Assembly: GCA_041390865.1 (NCBI GenBank)
Contig: JAWKPC010000010.1
Location: 1 to 64,000 of the forward strand
Source: JAUIIK01 sp041390865
GTDB taxonomy: Bacteria; Chloroflexota; Chloroflexia; Thermomicrobiales; CFX8
Length of the DNA: 64,000 bases
Reading direction: 5' to 3'
Position numbers and translations under genes: made by a program. The notes beneath the pieces were generated by a model. It worked only from the letters and a program-made list of their open reading frames with translations, was not told the origin of the DNA and did no database searches. Positions 9,683 to 18,400 of this stretch are shown in pieces; the stretch's first letter is position 1, and each line of letters opens with the position of its first letter.

Positions 9683-10627
9683 GGCGGCAGTCAGGCGGCT
9701 CGCGATCTGGGCGATCTCCGGCCGGTCATCCAGCGTCGGGTTGTATTCGACGACATCGGCGGAGACGATCGGCAGGTTGCTGGATCGGAGACCGGTCAGG
9801 CACCGCCGCGCTTCGCGATAGGTCAACCCACCCGGAACGGTGACCCCGGTAGCAGGAAATACCGACGGGTCAAGCGCGTCGAGATCGAACGAGAGATGCA
9901 CGGCATCGACGCCGCGTTCGAGAAGCCGCCGGACCGCTTCTTCCGTCACGGCATCGATACCCATGGTGTCGACGCTCTCCATCGTAAACACCATCGCCGG
10001 CGACTGTCTGAGCAGCTCGCGCTCGCCCGGATCGAGGTCCCGGACGCCGATGTAGACGAGGTCATCGAGCGCCAGATCGAAGCGATGGCCAATCCCGACG
10101 AGCGACTCCGGCCCGTAGCCCAGCGCGATAGCCAGCGGCATACCGTGGACGTTGCCGGACGGCGAGGTTTCCGGCGTGTTGATATCGCCGTGGGCGTCGA
10201 TCCAGATCGCGCCAACGCGCCCTGCGGTCGACGCGCCGGCCAGACTTCCGATCGAAAGCGAATGATCTCCGCCCAGAATCAGCGGGAATCTTCCGGCGCC
10301 GATCGAGGCTTTTACGACGTCGGCGATCTCATCGCAGGCATCCCGGATTTCCTCGGTATGAAAGGCGTTCTCGACAACTTGCTCGTTGCCGTCGACCGCA
10401 TCGAGACCAGCCACCGGTATCACGGTCGGCGAATTCAACCGCTCAACGATCTCCGGGAAACCCCGGTAGCTGAGAACCGATCTCAACTCCCGGTCGAGGA
10501 TCTCGGCGCCCCTGTCGACACCGGCCCGATTTGCGCCCAGCGCCATCGGAACCTGAATGACGTCGATCGGCACATCGGAAGCCTTCAGCCGATTGTCGAT
10601 GTCCTTCGTGTGCCCGCCGTCGATCAC
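9659..10627 (-). CDS. rocF: Arginase (arginase/agmatinase family)
   Basis: 322 residues. Hydrolyses L-arginine to ornithine and urea in the cytoplasm with a two-manganese centre. The metal-binding motifs are all present in order: GGDHS, DAHGDINTPE and SFDLDALDPS. Length and spacing fit arginase better than agmatinase, although a related ureohydrolase is possible. The GTG start overlaps the restored argS stop by four bases (GTGA, 10624-10627), so the two are probably translationally coupled. The 3' end overlaps the convergent ClC gene by 24 bases. Sitting directly behind arginyl-tRNA synthetase, it places arginine use and arginine breakdown in one transcript. Confidence 0.88.
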   Translation of the reverse strand: MIDGGHTKDIDNRLKASDVPIDVIQVPMALGANRAGVDRGAEILDRELRSVLSYRGFPEIVERLNSPTVIPVAGLDAVDGNEQVVENAFHTEEIRDACDEIADVVKASIGAGRFPLILGGDHSLSIGSLAGASTAGRVGAIWIDAHGDINTPETSPSGNVHGMPLAIALGYGPESLVGIGHRFDLALDDLVYIGVRDLDPGERELLRQSPAMVFTMESVDTMGIDAVTEEAVRRLLERGVDAVHLSFDLDALDPSVFPATGVTVPGGLTYREARRCLTGLRSSNLPIVSADVVEYNPTLDDRPEIAQIASRLTAALLGEQLA

Positions 10628-12846
10628 ATGACCTCCGGCGCCGGGACGCTGAGGAGCGCCAGGCCGTTCGCGATCGTCTGCCGGGTAGCCGCGACGAGGG
10701 CGAGACGCATCGAGCGGGTCGGCTCTTCGGCGGTCAGGATCGGGCGCGCATCGAAATCGGCATAGAAATCATTGAACAACCGCGCTAGCTCGTAGACGTA
10801 GTCGGCGATAACGAGCGGCCGGTACTCCAGCAGCCTGCTGAACTTCCTCCGGGAACTCGGCGATCTTCTGGATCAGATCGATTTCCTCATCCTGAAGGTC
10901 GACGAACTCGACCGGTCCCTCGGGAATCTCGCCGGCACGCTCCAGAATCCGACAGGCCGGGCGTGGGCGTACTGGATATAGGGAGCGGCGTGCCCCTGGA
11001 ACGAAAGCGCCTCTTCCATATCGAAGGCGATGATCGTGTTGTTGTCCCGCGAGAGCATCAGATAGAGGATGCTGCCGACGGCCACCTGTCTGGCGATCTC
11101 TTCTTTCTGGTCTTCGGACAGCCGCCCATCCGGATTCTTCTCTTCGATGATCTCCACGGCCCGCTTGCGCATCGCCTTCATCGCGTCTTCGTAGAGGACG
11201 ACGTTGCCGCGGCGACTGCTCATCGCGCCCTCGGGGAGGGTGACGAACTCGTAGCCGAGATGGAAGCACTTGTCGGCCTGTTCGAACCCCCAGAGCTCCA
11301 TGATCTTGAAGATCTGCTGGAGGTAGAAACCCTGCCGGTTGTCGATCACCCAGATCGACCGATCGATGTCGAAATCCTCGAACTTGCGCCGGGTCAGCTC
11401 CAGATCCTTCGTCGAGTAGAGCGTCGTTCCGTCAGAGCGCAGCAGCGGCAATGTCCGATACTGGTCCTCAAGACCGAGCTGCTTATCGATATCGACGACC
11501 GGCATGCCGTCGCTCATCTCGGCGATACCCCGGTCGACGAGCTCGTAGACCATCTCGCGGCCCTGCTCCTCGACCTCGCTCTCGGAGAACTCGACGTCGA
11601 ACCGGATGCCGAGCTCGTCGTAAATGCGATGGAACTCCTCGATACTCCAGCTCCGTGTTTCTTTCCAAAGCTCAACGAGGTCCTCGTCCTTGCGCTCCCA
11701 GGCCTGGAACATGTCCTTGATCTGCTGCTGCCAGTCCGGAACTTCCGGCCACCACTCCGGCGTCGCGTTGAGCCGCTTCCAGCGGGCGATGCGCTCGGTC
11801 GTGTTCTCGACCGTGACGACCGGCGGGGGATAGCGGACGTTCGCCGTCCGCGACGTCGGCGGCGGAGCTTCCTGTGGGCCATGTTCGCGGACGAATGCCA
11901 ACTCTTCTTTGAGCTGCGGCCCGACGTACTTAAGCAGCGCCGTCACGCTCATCGGCTCGAAGAGCTTGTCTTCGTCGATCGTCCGCTGGTTGGCGATCTG
12001 CCCGAGCAGATAGGCGACGTCTTCGCCGCAGACGTTGTCTTTCTGATACATCTCGGTCACGAGCGCGTCGATCTTGTCGACGAAGAGCGCATCGTCTTCG
12101 GATAGCTCGTGAAGCAGGCCGAGGACGTCCTTGCGGTAATTCAGTCGCTGAACAGCCTCGGTGTAGAACTCGCCGAGCCGGGTTCCCCGCTTCTTGCGGG
12201 TGATCCGCCGATCCTTATGGAAGGTCTGATAGCACCAGAGGCACTGGATGACGTGCATGCCGATGTCGCCCCAGTAATTGGCGCGAATCGTCTCGAACCC
12301 GGCGAACTCGGTGATGTTGGCCAGCGCGTTCCCCAACGCGGCATTACGCGTGTGCCCGATATGAAATGCCTTGTGGGTGTTTGGCTGGGAAAATTCGACC
12401 ATGACCTTGTCGACCCGGGCCGGGCCCTTGCCGTAGTCCGCACCTTCGTTGATCGCCGAACTGAGGACCTCCCAGGCAACGGTGCTGGTATCGAAGAAGA
12501 GATTCACATAGCCGTTGACCGATTCCACCCGGCTGATCGCCGACGCGCCATTCTTGCCGACGACGCTGTCGTTCAGCCGTTCGGCGATGGCATCCGCCAG
12601 CTCGAGCGACTTGTCCCGGACGAGTCCCTTCTGCCGGTTGCGCGCTTCCTTCTTGGACAGGCCCTCGAATTCCCCGGCATGCTCTTCGGCCACAATCTGG
12701 CTCGCGACCGGGAAAGAGGCCAGCGATGTGCCCCACGAGCCGGAAAACGGGATCGGGCGCAAATGGAGCGTTCGCCGCTCGTAGCCAAGCTCCTCGAGTA
12801 CGTTATTGATGAGGTCGGCCGCCTCATCTTCGTAATGCTGAAACAT
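10624..12846 (-). CDS. argS: Arginyl-tRNA synthetase (two compensating frame shifts near 3' end)
   Basis: Charges tRNA-Arg with arginine. ATG 12846 is chosen over the upstream ATG at 12873 because GGGAG sits six bases before it. Class I motifs are present: HIGH within FHIGHTRNAALGNAL, and a KMSKS-equivalent MSSRRGNVVLYEDAM. The frame is intact to AAPYIQYAHAR. A shift near 10960 is then needed to read RILERAGEIPEGPVEFVDLQ, and another near 10830 returns to the first frame for LLEYRPLVIADYVYELARLF and the anticodon-binding C-terminus ending APEVM. Full length is about 740 residues. The enzyme is essential and both broken joints restore textbook sequence, so assembly error is likelier than a pseudogene. 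Confidence 0.85.
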
Positions 12847-13360
12847 CCAGTTCTCCCGTCCCATCGGCCGCAACGCTGTGCAACCGAAAGTATGACAGAA
12901 ATCACGCAGGGAGCGGCGGTGCTTAAGGAATGTGAGACTGTCTTCAGGTTCCGGAATGACGGAACTCCATCGCTGCGAGCATTCAAGTCGAGTTGGCAGT
13001 GCTTCTCGCCGGACTCCTACTATGAACGTCCAGATCAGGTGGATCGTTCACGAGCTCGCTACTTTGGATATGGGCCTGCCGGTTATCTTCGACAAGAAGA
13101 GATGTCGAGAGACGAGGTGACCCATCGTGGCAGATCTGTTGGCGCGCCCGGAAACCCCAAAAGTATCCCCCATGGAATCCTGAACGAAGGCTCCGCGCAG
13201 TGAAGGATCCACATTCGGCATCGGAGTGTTGCGAGTGAAGAGTCCAGCTTCATCCGCCATGCTGGTCCCATCCAAGATCCAGATGCGGCGCGCCGCCGTT
13301 CATGAGGATCCGATGAAGAAGGTGGTATTGGAAGCTCCCCGCTACCCGACCAGCAAGAAG
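12847..13360. other. Intergenic region upstream of argS
   Basis: About 510 bases before the palindrome at 13361. The minus strand should hold the argS promoter and leader. I looked for T-box hallmarks (specifier stem, TGG-bearing antiterminator, GGGTGGNACCGCG) and did not find them. No frame here looks like a real protein. Confidence 0.4.
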
Positions 13361-13392
13361 GAGCGCCAGCGGCTGATCAGCCGCTGGCGCTC
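13361..13392 (-). terminator. Hairpin terminator after the aldehyde dehydrogenase gene
   Basis: A perfect 32-base palindrome (half site GAGCGCCAGCGGCTGA) lies 24 bases beyond the stop of the minus-strand dehydrogenase gene. On that strand it is followed by CTTCTTG, only moderately T-rich. Because it is symmetric it may work in both directions. Confidence 0.65.
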
Positions 13393-13415
13393 TCTTCGCT
13401 ATCGGGCGACCGGCG

Positions 13416-14879
13416 CTAGCTCAGGTCGATGTGGATGCTCTTGACCTGGGTGTAGAGCTCCAGGCCGTGCATACCCAGCTCCCGGCCGATGCCGCTCTTC
13501 TTGTAGCCGCCGAAGGGACCGAAGACCCCCGCCGAGCCGCTACCGTTGACGCTCATCATGCCGGTGCGGACACCCTTGGCGACCCGCAGGGCCTTGTTGA
13601 TGTCCTGCGACCAGACCGAGCCGGCGAGGCCGTAGTCGTTCTGGTTGGCCATCTTGATCACCTCGTCGACGTCATCGAACGGGATGACCGTCAGGACCGG
13701 GCCGAAGATCTCTTCCCGAGCGATGCGCATGTCGTTGGACGCCTGGGCGAAGATCGTCGGCTGGTAGAAGTAGCCGTCGTTCATCGCCGACGGGCGCGTG
13801 CCGCCATAGACAAGCTCCGCGCCTTCGTTGCGGCCGATCTCAACATAGGCGTTGACCCGCTCCCACTGGGCGTCGGAGATGACCGGGCCCATCAACGTGT
13901 CCTCTGCCATCGGGTCGCCGACCTTGAAACTCTCGGTCTGATCGACGATCAGGTTCATGAAGTTGTCGTACTGGCCTTTGTCCAGGAACAGGCGCGTCCG
14001 GGCCGTGCAGACCTGGCCGCTGTTGCCGAATGCGCCGCCGACGGCCGCTGCTGCCGCCTTCTCCATGTCAGCATCGGCGAATATGATGTTCGGGCTCTTG
14101 CCGCCGAGCTCAAGCGAGACCTTCTTGATCGTGTCGGCGCTGGCCTTGAGAATCTTGGCGCCGGTCTCGGTCTCGCCGGTAAAGGCGACCTTGTCGATCA
14201 ACGGATGCTGCGAGAGATATTCGCCGATCTGACCGCCGGGGCCGGGCAGGACGTTGACGACGCCTTCCGGAACACCCGCCTCGTAGGCGATCTCGCCGAG
14301 GATCTGGGCCGTGACCGGGGTGTTCGAGGCCGGCTTGAGGATGATCGTACAGCCGGAAGCGAGCGCCGGTGCGACCTTCCAGGCCGACATCATAAACGGG
14401 AAGTTCCAGGGCACGATCTGAGCGCAAACGCCGAGCGGCTCGCGCAGGGTCAGGCTCAGGGCGCCGTCGCCAAACGGGATCGTCTCACCGAAGAACTTGT
14501 CAGCCGCGCCCGAGTAGTAGTCGAAGACCATCGCGCTAGCAAGAATCTCGCCTCTCGCCCGCGCCAGCGGCTTGCCGGTATCCCGCGCTTCCAGCTCGCC
14601 GATCTCGTCGGCGCGGTCGCGCATGAGCTCCGCCATCTTGGCGAGCACACGGCCGCGAGCATACGGCTGCATGCCGGGCCAGGGACCCTCGTCGAACGCC
14701 TTGCGCGCCGCATTCACGGCGCGATCGACGTCCTCGTTACTGGCCTTGGCGACCGTGGCCCAGGCCTTGCCGGTTGCGGGGTTGACCGATTCGAATGTTT
14801 CGCCTTCAGCAGCATCGACGAGCTGCCCGGCGATGAGTAGCTGTACTTTCCTGGTTTCACTGGCTGTATCAACGGCCAT
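13416..14879 (-). CDS. NAD(P)-dependent aldehyde dehydrogenase
   Basis: 487 residues, the normal length of the ALDH superfamily. It oxidises an aldehyde to the acid with NAD(P). Visible landmarks in order are the coenzyme-binding PWNFPFMMSAWKVAPAL, the FTGETETG loop, the general-base Glu in SLELGGKSPNI, the catalytic Cys in NSGQVCTART, and the C-terminal PFGGYKKSGIGREL. The GGYKKSGIGRE ending resembles betaine-aldehyde and phenylacetaldehyde-type enzymes, but the substrate is not decided by sequence alone. ATG 14879 has AGGGAAGGA about seven bases upstream. The gene lies just downstream of pepA on the same strand, and a palindromic terminator closes it. Confidence 0.9.
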   Translation of the reverse strand: MAVDTASETRKVQLLIAGQLVDAAEGETFESVNPATGKAWATVAKASNEDVDRAVNAARKAFDEGPWPGMQPYARGRVLAKMAELMRDRADEIGELEARDTGKPLARARGEILASAMVFDYYSGAADKFFGETIPFGDGALSLTLREPLGVCAQIVPWNFPFMMSAWKVAPALASGCTIILKPASNTPVTAQILGEIAYEAGVPEGVVNVLPGPGGQIGEYLSQHPLIDKVAFTGETETGAKILKASADTIKKVSLELGGKSPNIIFADADMEKAAAAAVGGAFGNSGQVCTARTRLFLDKGQYDNFMNLIVDQTESFKVGDPMAEDTLMGPVISDAQWERVNAYVEIGRNEGAELVYGGTRPSAMNDGYFYQPTIFAQASNDMRIAREEIFGPVLTVIPFDDVDEVIKMANQNDYGLAGSVWSQDINKALRVAKGVRTGMMSVNGSGSAGVFGPFGGYKKSGIGRELGMHGLELYTQVKSIHIDLS

Positions 14880-14960
14880 GGTGACGTCCTTCCCTCTATG
14901 TTGAATGAACCGTCCGTTAATTCCATTGTAGTCCGACTCTGGCCGGTCCGCATCGTTTCG

Positions 14961-16472
14961 CTAGCTGGCGGCCAGCCGCTCAAGATAGGTCACGAGCGTT
15001 CGGACGCCGACGCCGGTCGCGCCCTTCGGCGTGTAGCCTCTGGCCGATTTCGCCCAGGCGGCTCCGGCGATGTCGAGGTGCGCCCAGCGCTTGCCCTCAG
15101 CGAACTCCGAGAGGAAGAGCGCGGCGGTGATCGCGCCGCCGGCGCGGCCACCCGTGTTTTTCATGTCGGCGATCTCGCTATCGAGCTGGGAACGCATCGA
15201 GTCCCAGAGCGGCATGTGCCAGAACTGCTCGCCCGATTCGTCGGCGGCGGCGACAATGGCGTCAGCAAGGTCGTCATCATTGCTGAAGACGGCGACGCTC
15301 TCCTCGCCCAGTGCAACGACCTTCGCGCCGGTCAGCGTTGCCAGGTCGATCATGACCTCCGAGCCGAGACCGGCCGCGTAGACAAGCGCGTCGGCAAGCA
15401 CCAGGCGTCCCTCGGCATCAGTCGAAATGACCTCGATCGTCTTGCCGTTCATTGCCTTGAGCACGTCGCTCGGGCGATAGGCGGTGTCGCTGGGCATGTT
15501 CTCGGCGGCCGCGATGATCCCGTGGACGGTGATCGGCAGATCGAGCTCGGCCACGGCGCGCATCGCACCGAGGACGGCGGCCGAACCGGCCATGTCGGTC
15601 TTCATCGGGACCATGCCCTCGCCGGTCTTCAGGCTCATCCCGCCGGTATCGAACGTGATGCCTTTGCCGACCAGGGCGATTGTCGCCTTCGACTCTCCCG
15701 AGGGGGTGTAGGTCATCCGCACCAACCGGGGAAGATGCTCGCTTCCCTGGCCGACGGCGACGATCGCTCCAGCGCCCATCTCGGCGAGCTGCTTCTCGTC
15801 GAAGACCTCGTACTCGAGCTCGACGTTGCGCGCCGTCTCGCGGGCAACCTCGGCCAGCGATTCCGGATAGATTGTGTTTCCGGGCTCGAAGACCATGTCG
15901 CGAGCGAGATAGACGCCTGCCGCCATCGCCTGACCGATACGAACGCCGTCGCTTGCCTCGGGCGTTTCGTCTCCGACGAATACCAGCCGCTCGACGTCCG
16001 CGCCGCTTTCGGCCGAACGGTAGCTGCCGAATTTGTAGAGTCCGAGCAGAAACCCTTCGGTCGCGGCCCGGTACATGTTCGTGTCGCCGGTCCCGACGAC
16101 CGGGACGATGCAGGCAACCGAAGCGCTCTTCGCCGCCGTCGCTGCCCGGGCTGCCGAGCCGAACGCGGCGCGAACGGCTTCGTCCCCGATCTCGCCCGCC
16201 GGCAGTCCGGTTACGATCACCCGCCTGGCCTTGAGCTGGCCGGGCGTCGGCAGCAGGAACGTCGAGCCGGCCTTTCCGCTGAAGGACGCATCGGCAAGAG
16301 CGGCCTTCAGCAAGCCATCAAGCTCCCCGTCAACGATCGTTGCGCCGGCCGTCCAGTCCTGTCCATCGGGCGGTACGGTGACGACGATCGTGTCCACATC
16401 GATGTCGGCCAGCGGCGCCGAAATGAACTCGATCGCTACTCCCGGCGCCTGTCCGCTCGCTCTTCCAGCCAT
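14961..16472 (-). CDS. pepA: Leucyl aminopeptidase (M17, cytosol aminopeptidase)
   Basis: 503 residues. Releases N-terminal amino acids from peptides using two metal ions; normally a cytoplasmic hexamer. The C-terminal catalytic half carries ALVGKGITFDTGGMSLK (Lys and Asp ligands), PMKTDMAGSAAVLGAM and the family signature STDAEGRLVLADAL (usually N-T-D-A-E-G-R-L, here S in first place). The N-terminal macro-like domain covers about residues 1-170. The start at 16472 is backed by GAGGGAGAAG. It fits with GGT, the amidase and the deacylase elsewhere in the window as part of peptide and amide turnover. Confidence 0.92.
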   Translation of the reverse strand: MAGRASGQAPGVAIEFISAPLADIDVDTIVVTVPPDGQDWTAGATIVDGELDGLLKAALADASFSGKAGSTFLLPTPGQLKARRVIVTGLPAGEIGDEAVRAAFGSAARAATAAKSASVACIVPVVGTGDTNMYRAATEGFLLGLYKFGSYRSAESGADVERLVFVGDETPEASDGVRIGQAMAAGVYLARDMVFEPGNTIYPESLAEVARETARNVELEYEVFDEKQLAEMGAGAIVAVGQGSEHLPRLVRMTYTPSGESKATIALVGKGITFDTGGMSLKTGEGMVPMKTDMAGSAAVLGAMRAVAELDLPITVHGIIAAAENMPSDTAYRPSDVLKAMNGKTIEVISTDAEGRLVLADALVYAAGLGSEVMIDLATLTGAKVVALGEESVAVFSNDDDLADAIVAAADESGEQFWHMPLWDSMRSQLDSEIADMKNTGGRAGGAITAALFLSEFAEGKRWAHLDIAGAAWAKSARGYTPKGATGVGVRTLVTYLERLAAS

Positions 16473-16570
16473 CGCGCTTCTCCCTCACAGTGCATCGCGA
16501 ACCACTTGTATGTATCTGCCGAAACCAGACGATTGTAGAGCAGCGCCGGGAAATCCGGCGTGGACGGAAT

Positions 16571-16705
16571 CCGGAGCGGCAACGGAGTGGGGGATCTACA
16601 TCGGGTATTCGAGCTTTGCAGGTGGAATGACCGACCGAAAGCTCGAAGTTGCCCCGGTCAGGTCCAACAACATGGCTAGCGCCCTCCACTCCGCTGCCGC
16701 TCCGG
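16571..16705. repeat. MITE/REP-like inverted-repeat element
   Basis: About 135 bases bounded by imperfect inverted repeats. The left end, CCGGAGCGGCAACGGAGTGG (16571-16590), matches the complement of the right end (16682-16705), CCGGAGCGGCAGCGGAGTGG, with a single mismatch over these 20 bases. The interior contains GACCGACC and GAAAGCTCGAAG tracts that could extend the fold. Repeats with CGGAGCGGCAGCGGAGTGGAG-like ends occur in many copies in various bacterial genomes. Only one copy is in this window and no target-site duplication is clear. Confidence 0.6.
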
Positions 16706-16827
16706 TCGAGATGACATGATGGGTAATGTAGGCGACCCGGAAAACACCAGACTGCGCAGGTAATGCAACGCTCACCCGGTGCTGGCGCTTCCACGAGCTG
16801 CAACAGGTTCGCAACGTACTCGTTCAT
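16706..16827 (-). CDS. Small Cys-rich ORF, probably cut short by the inverted-repeat element
   Basis: An ATG at 16827 is preceded by a strong ribosome-binding site, GGGAGGAACC. The frame begins MNEYVANLLQLVEAPAPG and continues with a Cys cluster (C21, C24, C28, C38; CITCAVWC) before entering the inverted-repeat element after about 40 codons. Beyond that it runs on without protein-like character into pepA. I do not recognise it. It could be the front of a small zinc-binding or modified-peptide gene interrupted by the repeat, or chance. Confidence 0.35.
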
Positions 16828-16895
16828 GAAGGTTCCTCCCTCGGGAACACAAGTCTCGCCGGCTTCGGCCCCTCTTGATCGGGAGACACGAAAAA

Positions 16896-16919
16896 GCCTG
16901 GTGACCGGAGTCACCAGGC
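16896..16919 (-). terminator. Hairpin terminator
   Basis: Stem GCCTGGTGAC (16896-16905) pairs with 16910-16919 across a four-base CGGA loop. On the minus strand it is followed by TTTTTCGTG, a good T-run, and it overlaps the stop of the minus-strand gene at 16911. The plus strand also shows a T-rich tail (CTCTTGTT). Confidence 0.75.
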
Positions 16920-17422
16920 CTCTTGTTGCGTCATGCGCGTCAGTGCCACATCCGCAAGTGCGTCGGGACTGAATCGATCGCGAGCGTCGTCGGCAGCTTC
17001 CGCCGGAGGTTCATCTCCAGCGTGGTCGACGAGGTGTACCCCGTCCATTTCCTTCCAACACTCTGAGGGGCCAGTAACCGCAAGGCACTTACAAACGTCA
17101 TCATCGGTCCGTAGCGCGAAACCGAGCGCGCACCGCATCGGGACGCGTGCCCGGGGATCACGAATCCGGTACCGAACTTTACCGAGTGCAACGCAGCCGG
17201 ACGCGAACCCGTCTTCTTCCGGTTGTTCCAACCGGTAGTGGATCTCGCGGCTCGGCGAGTCGTGTTCGGATGCGGCCTGATTGCGAGGACGCCGTCTTCG
17301 ACGACGCATCTTCGCATCCATTCCGCTGACTTCTGCTCCCCGGCCATAGCCAGGAAACGACTGCAAGAATCATCGCTGAATACAGCTATTAGCCGGCAGA
17401 GATAGCCTCTGCCCTCTTGCAT
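16911..17422 (-). CDS. Hypothetical protein (one apparent frame shift)
   Basis: Two overlapping minus-strand frames join into a single protein-like product of about 170 residues. The first (from ATG 17422) reads to about VEDGVLAIRPHP. The second picks up at SPSREIHYRLEQPEEDGF and continues VALGKVRYRIRDPRARVPMR, then a pair of Cys in DDDVCKCLAV, to a stop inside the terminator hairpin at 16911. The switch lies somewhere in 17255-17310 and behaves like one missing base. I do not recognise the family and no signal peptide or membrane segment is evident. Support for it being real is the compositional break at the joint and the well-placed terminator. Confidence 0.45.
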
Positions 17423-17497
17423 TATACGCTACGCTACCCGCGACGGAATCAGCCCCCATCAGTACCGGGGGCGCAGAAAAGAAACGGAAACGATACG

Positions 17498-18400
17498 ATG
17501 AATCCAGCAGCGGCCCGGTCCAGAGTGGCCGAAATCGTCGCCGAAATTGACGGCAGTATGGGTGTTGCGGCGTGGACGATCGGAGACGAATCCTCCAGGA
17601 TCGCCCTCAATGCCGATACCCTCCTATCCGACGGCGAGCACCTTCAAGATACCGATCCTCTATTCGCTCTACCGCATGGTCGACCAGGGCGAGGCAGACC
17701 TCGATCAGCGTATCGAGATCACCGAAGCCCACCGGGTTCCCGGCTCCGGCGTCATCCAGCATTTGCGCCCGGGCTCCAGCCAACGATCTACGACCTTGCG
17801 ATGCTGATGACGATCGTCTCGGACAATGAAGCAACCGACATCCTCCACCAGCTCGTCGGGGTACAGCGGATGCACGCCGATCTCGACGAGCTCGGGCTCG
17901 ACCGGATCCGGGTTCCGCTGACCTGCCGCGAGCTGCTCTACTCGATCGTCGGCATGGACGCCACCAACCCGAACCATACCTACGAGATGTTCCGCGAGAA
18001 ATCGCGCAACAACGAGTACGACCGGGACGGCATCGGCTGGTCCGACGAGGAAGGCTCCGGCAATGACCTGACACCGCCGGATCAGATGGCGCAACTCTGC
18101 GAGTACATCGAACAGGGCGTCGGGCTCAGCGATACGGCGCGCGAGGGCATCCTCGACACGATGAAACGCCAGACGTTGAACTCGCGCATTCCGGCCGGCG
18201 TGCCCGAAGGCGTCACGATCGCCCACAAGACCGGCTCGCTCCGCGGAGTCCGCAACGATGCCGGGATCGTCTATGCCGAGAAGCCTTACGTCATTGCCAT
18301 CTTCTCGAAGCACCTCCAGGACGAAGATGCCGGGGTGCAGGCGATGATCGAGATCTCACGAACTGTCTGGAACGCACTCGGCGACGGAGAGGATGCATGA
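17498..18400 (+). CDS. Class A beta-lactamase-fold serine hydrolase (two compensating frame shifts)
   Basis: About 300 residues from ATG 17498. The uninterrupted frame lacks the active-site serine. Moving to another frame between about 17615-17630 and 17770-17780 supplies YPTASTFKIPILYSLYRM, with the S-x-x-K motif STFK. The original frame then gives the SDN motif (VSDNEATDIL) and the KTG motif (AHKTGSLRG). All three penicillin-binding/class A motifs are in the right order, so the reconstruction is convincing. There is no signal peptide at this start, which is unusual for a true beta-lactamase; it may be a cytoplasmic esterase- or peptidase-like member. The stop overlaps the next gene's start (ATGA). 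Confidence 0.7.
   Translation: MNPAAARSRVAEIVAEIDGSMGVAAWTIGDESSRIALNADTLLSDGEHLQDTDPLFALPHGRPGRGRPRSAYRDHRSPPGSRLRRHPAFAPGLQPTIYDLAMLMTIVSDNEATDILHQLVGVQRMHADLDELGLDRIRVPLTCRELLYSIVGMDATNPNHTYEMFREKSRNNEYDRDGIGWSDEEGSGNDLTPPDQMAQLCEYIEQGVGLSDTAREGILDTMKRQTLNSRIPAGVPEGVTIAHKTGSLRGVRNDAGIVYAEKPYVIAIFSKHLQDEDAGVQAMIEISRTVWNALGDGEDA

Larger units (their letters stand above)
16473..16910. other. Intergenic region carrying an inverted-repeat element and a small ORF
   Basis: Between pepA and the hypothetical gene at 16911-17422. It holds the inverted-repeat element at 16571-16705, the small Cys-rich frame starting at 16827, and part of the hairpin at 16896. Nothing else is supported. Confidence 0.5.

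Noticed and set aside
10963..13203. Long plus-strand frames opposite argS
   Set aside because: Composition typical of antisense frames and no recognisable motifs; argS on the other strand is well supported.
12847..13360. T-box leader upstream of argS
   Set aside because: The antiterminator consensus and specifier-like bulge were not found.
13431..14840. Plus-strand frame of 469 codons
   Set aside because: It lies opposite the aldehyde dehydrogenase gene and has the Arg/Asp/Val-rich composition of antisense frames in GC-rich DNA.
14898..16538. Plus-strand frame of 546 codons
   Set aside because: Antisense shadow of pepA; no domain or motif, and pepA is certain.
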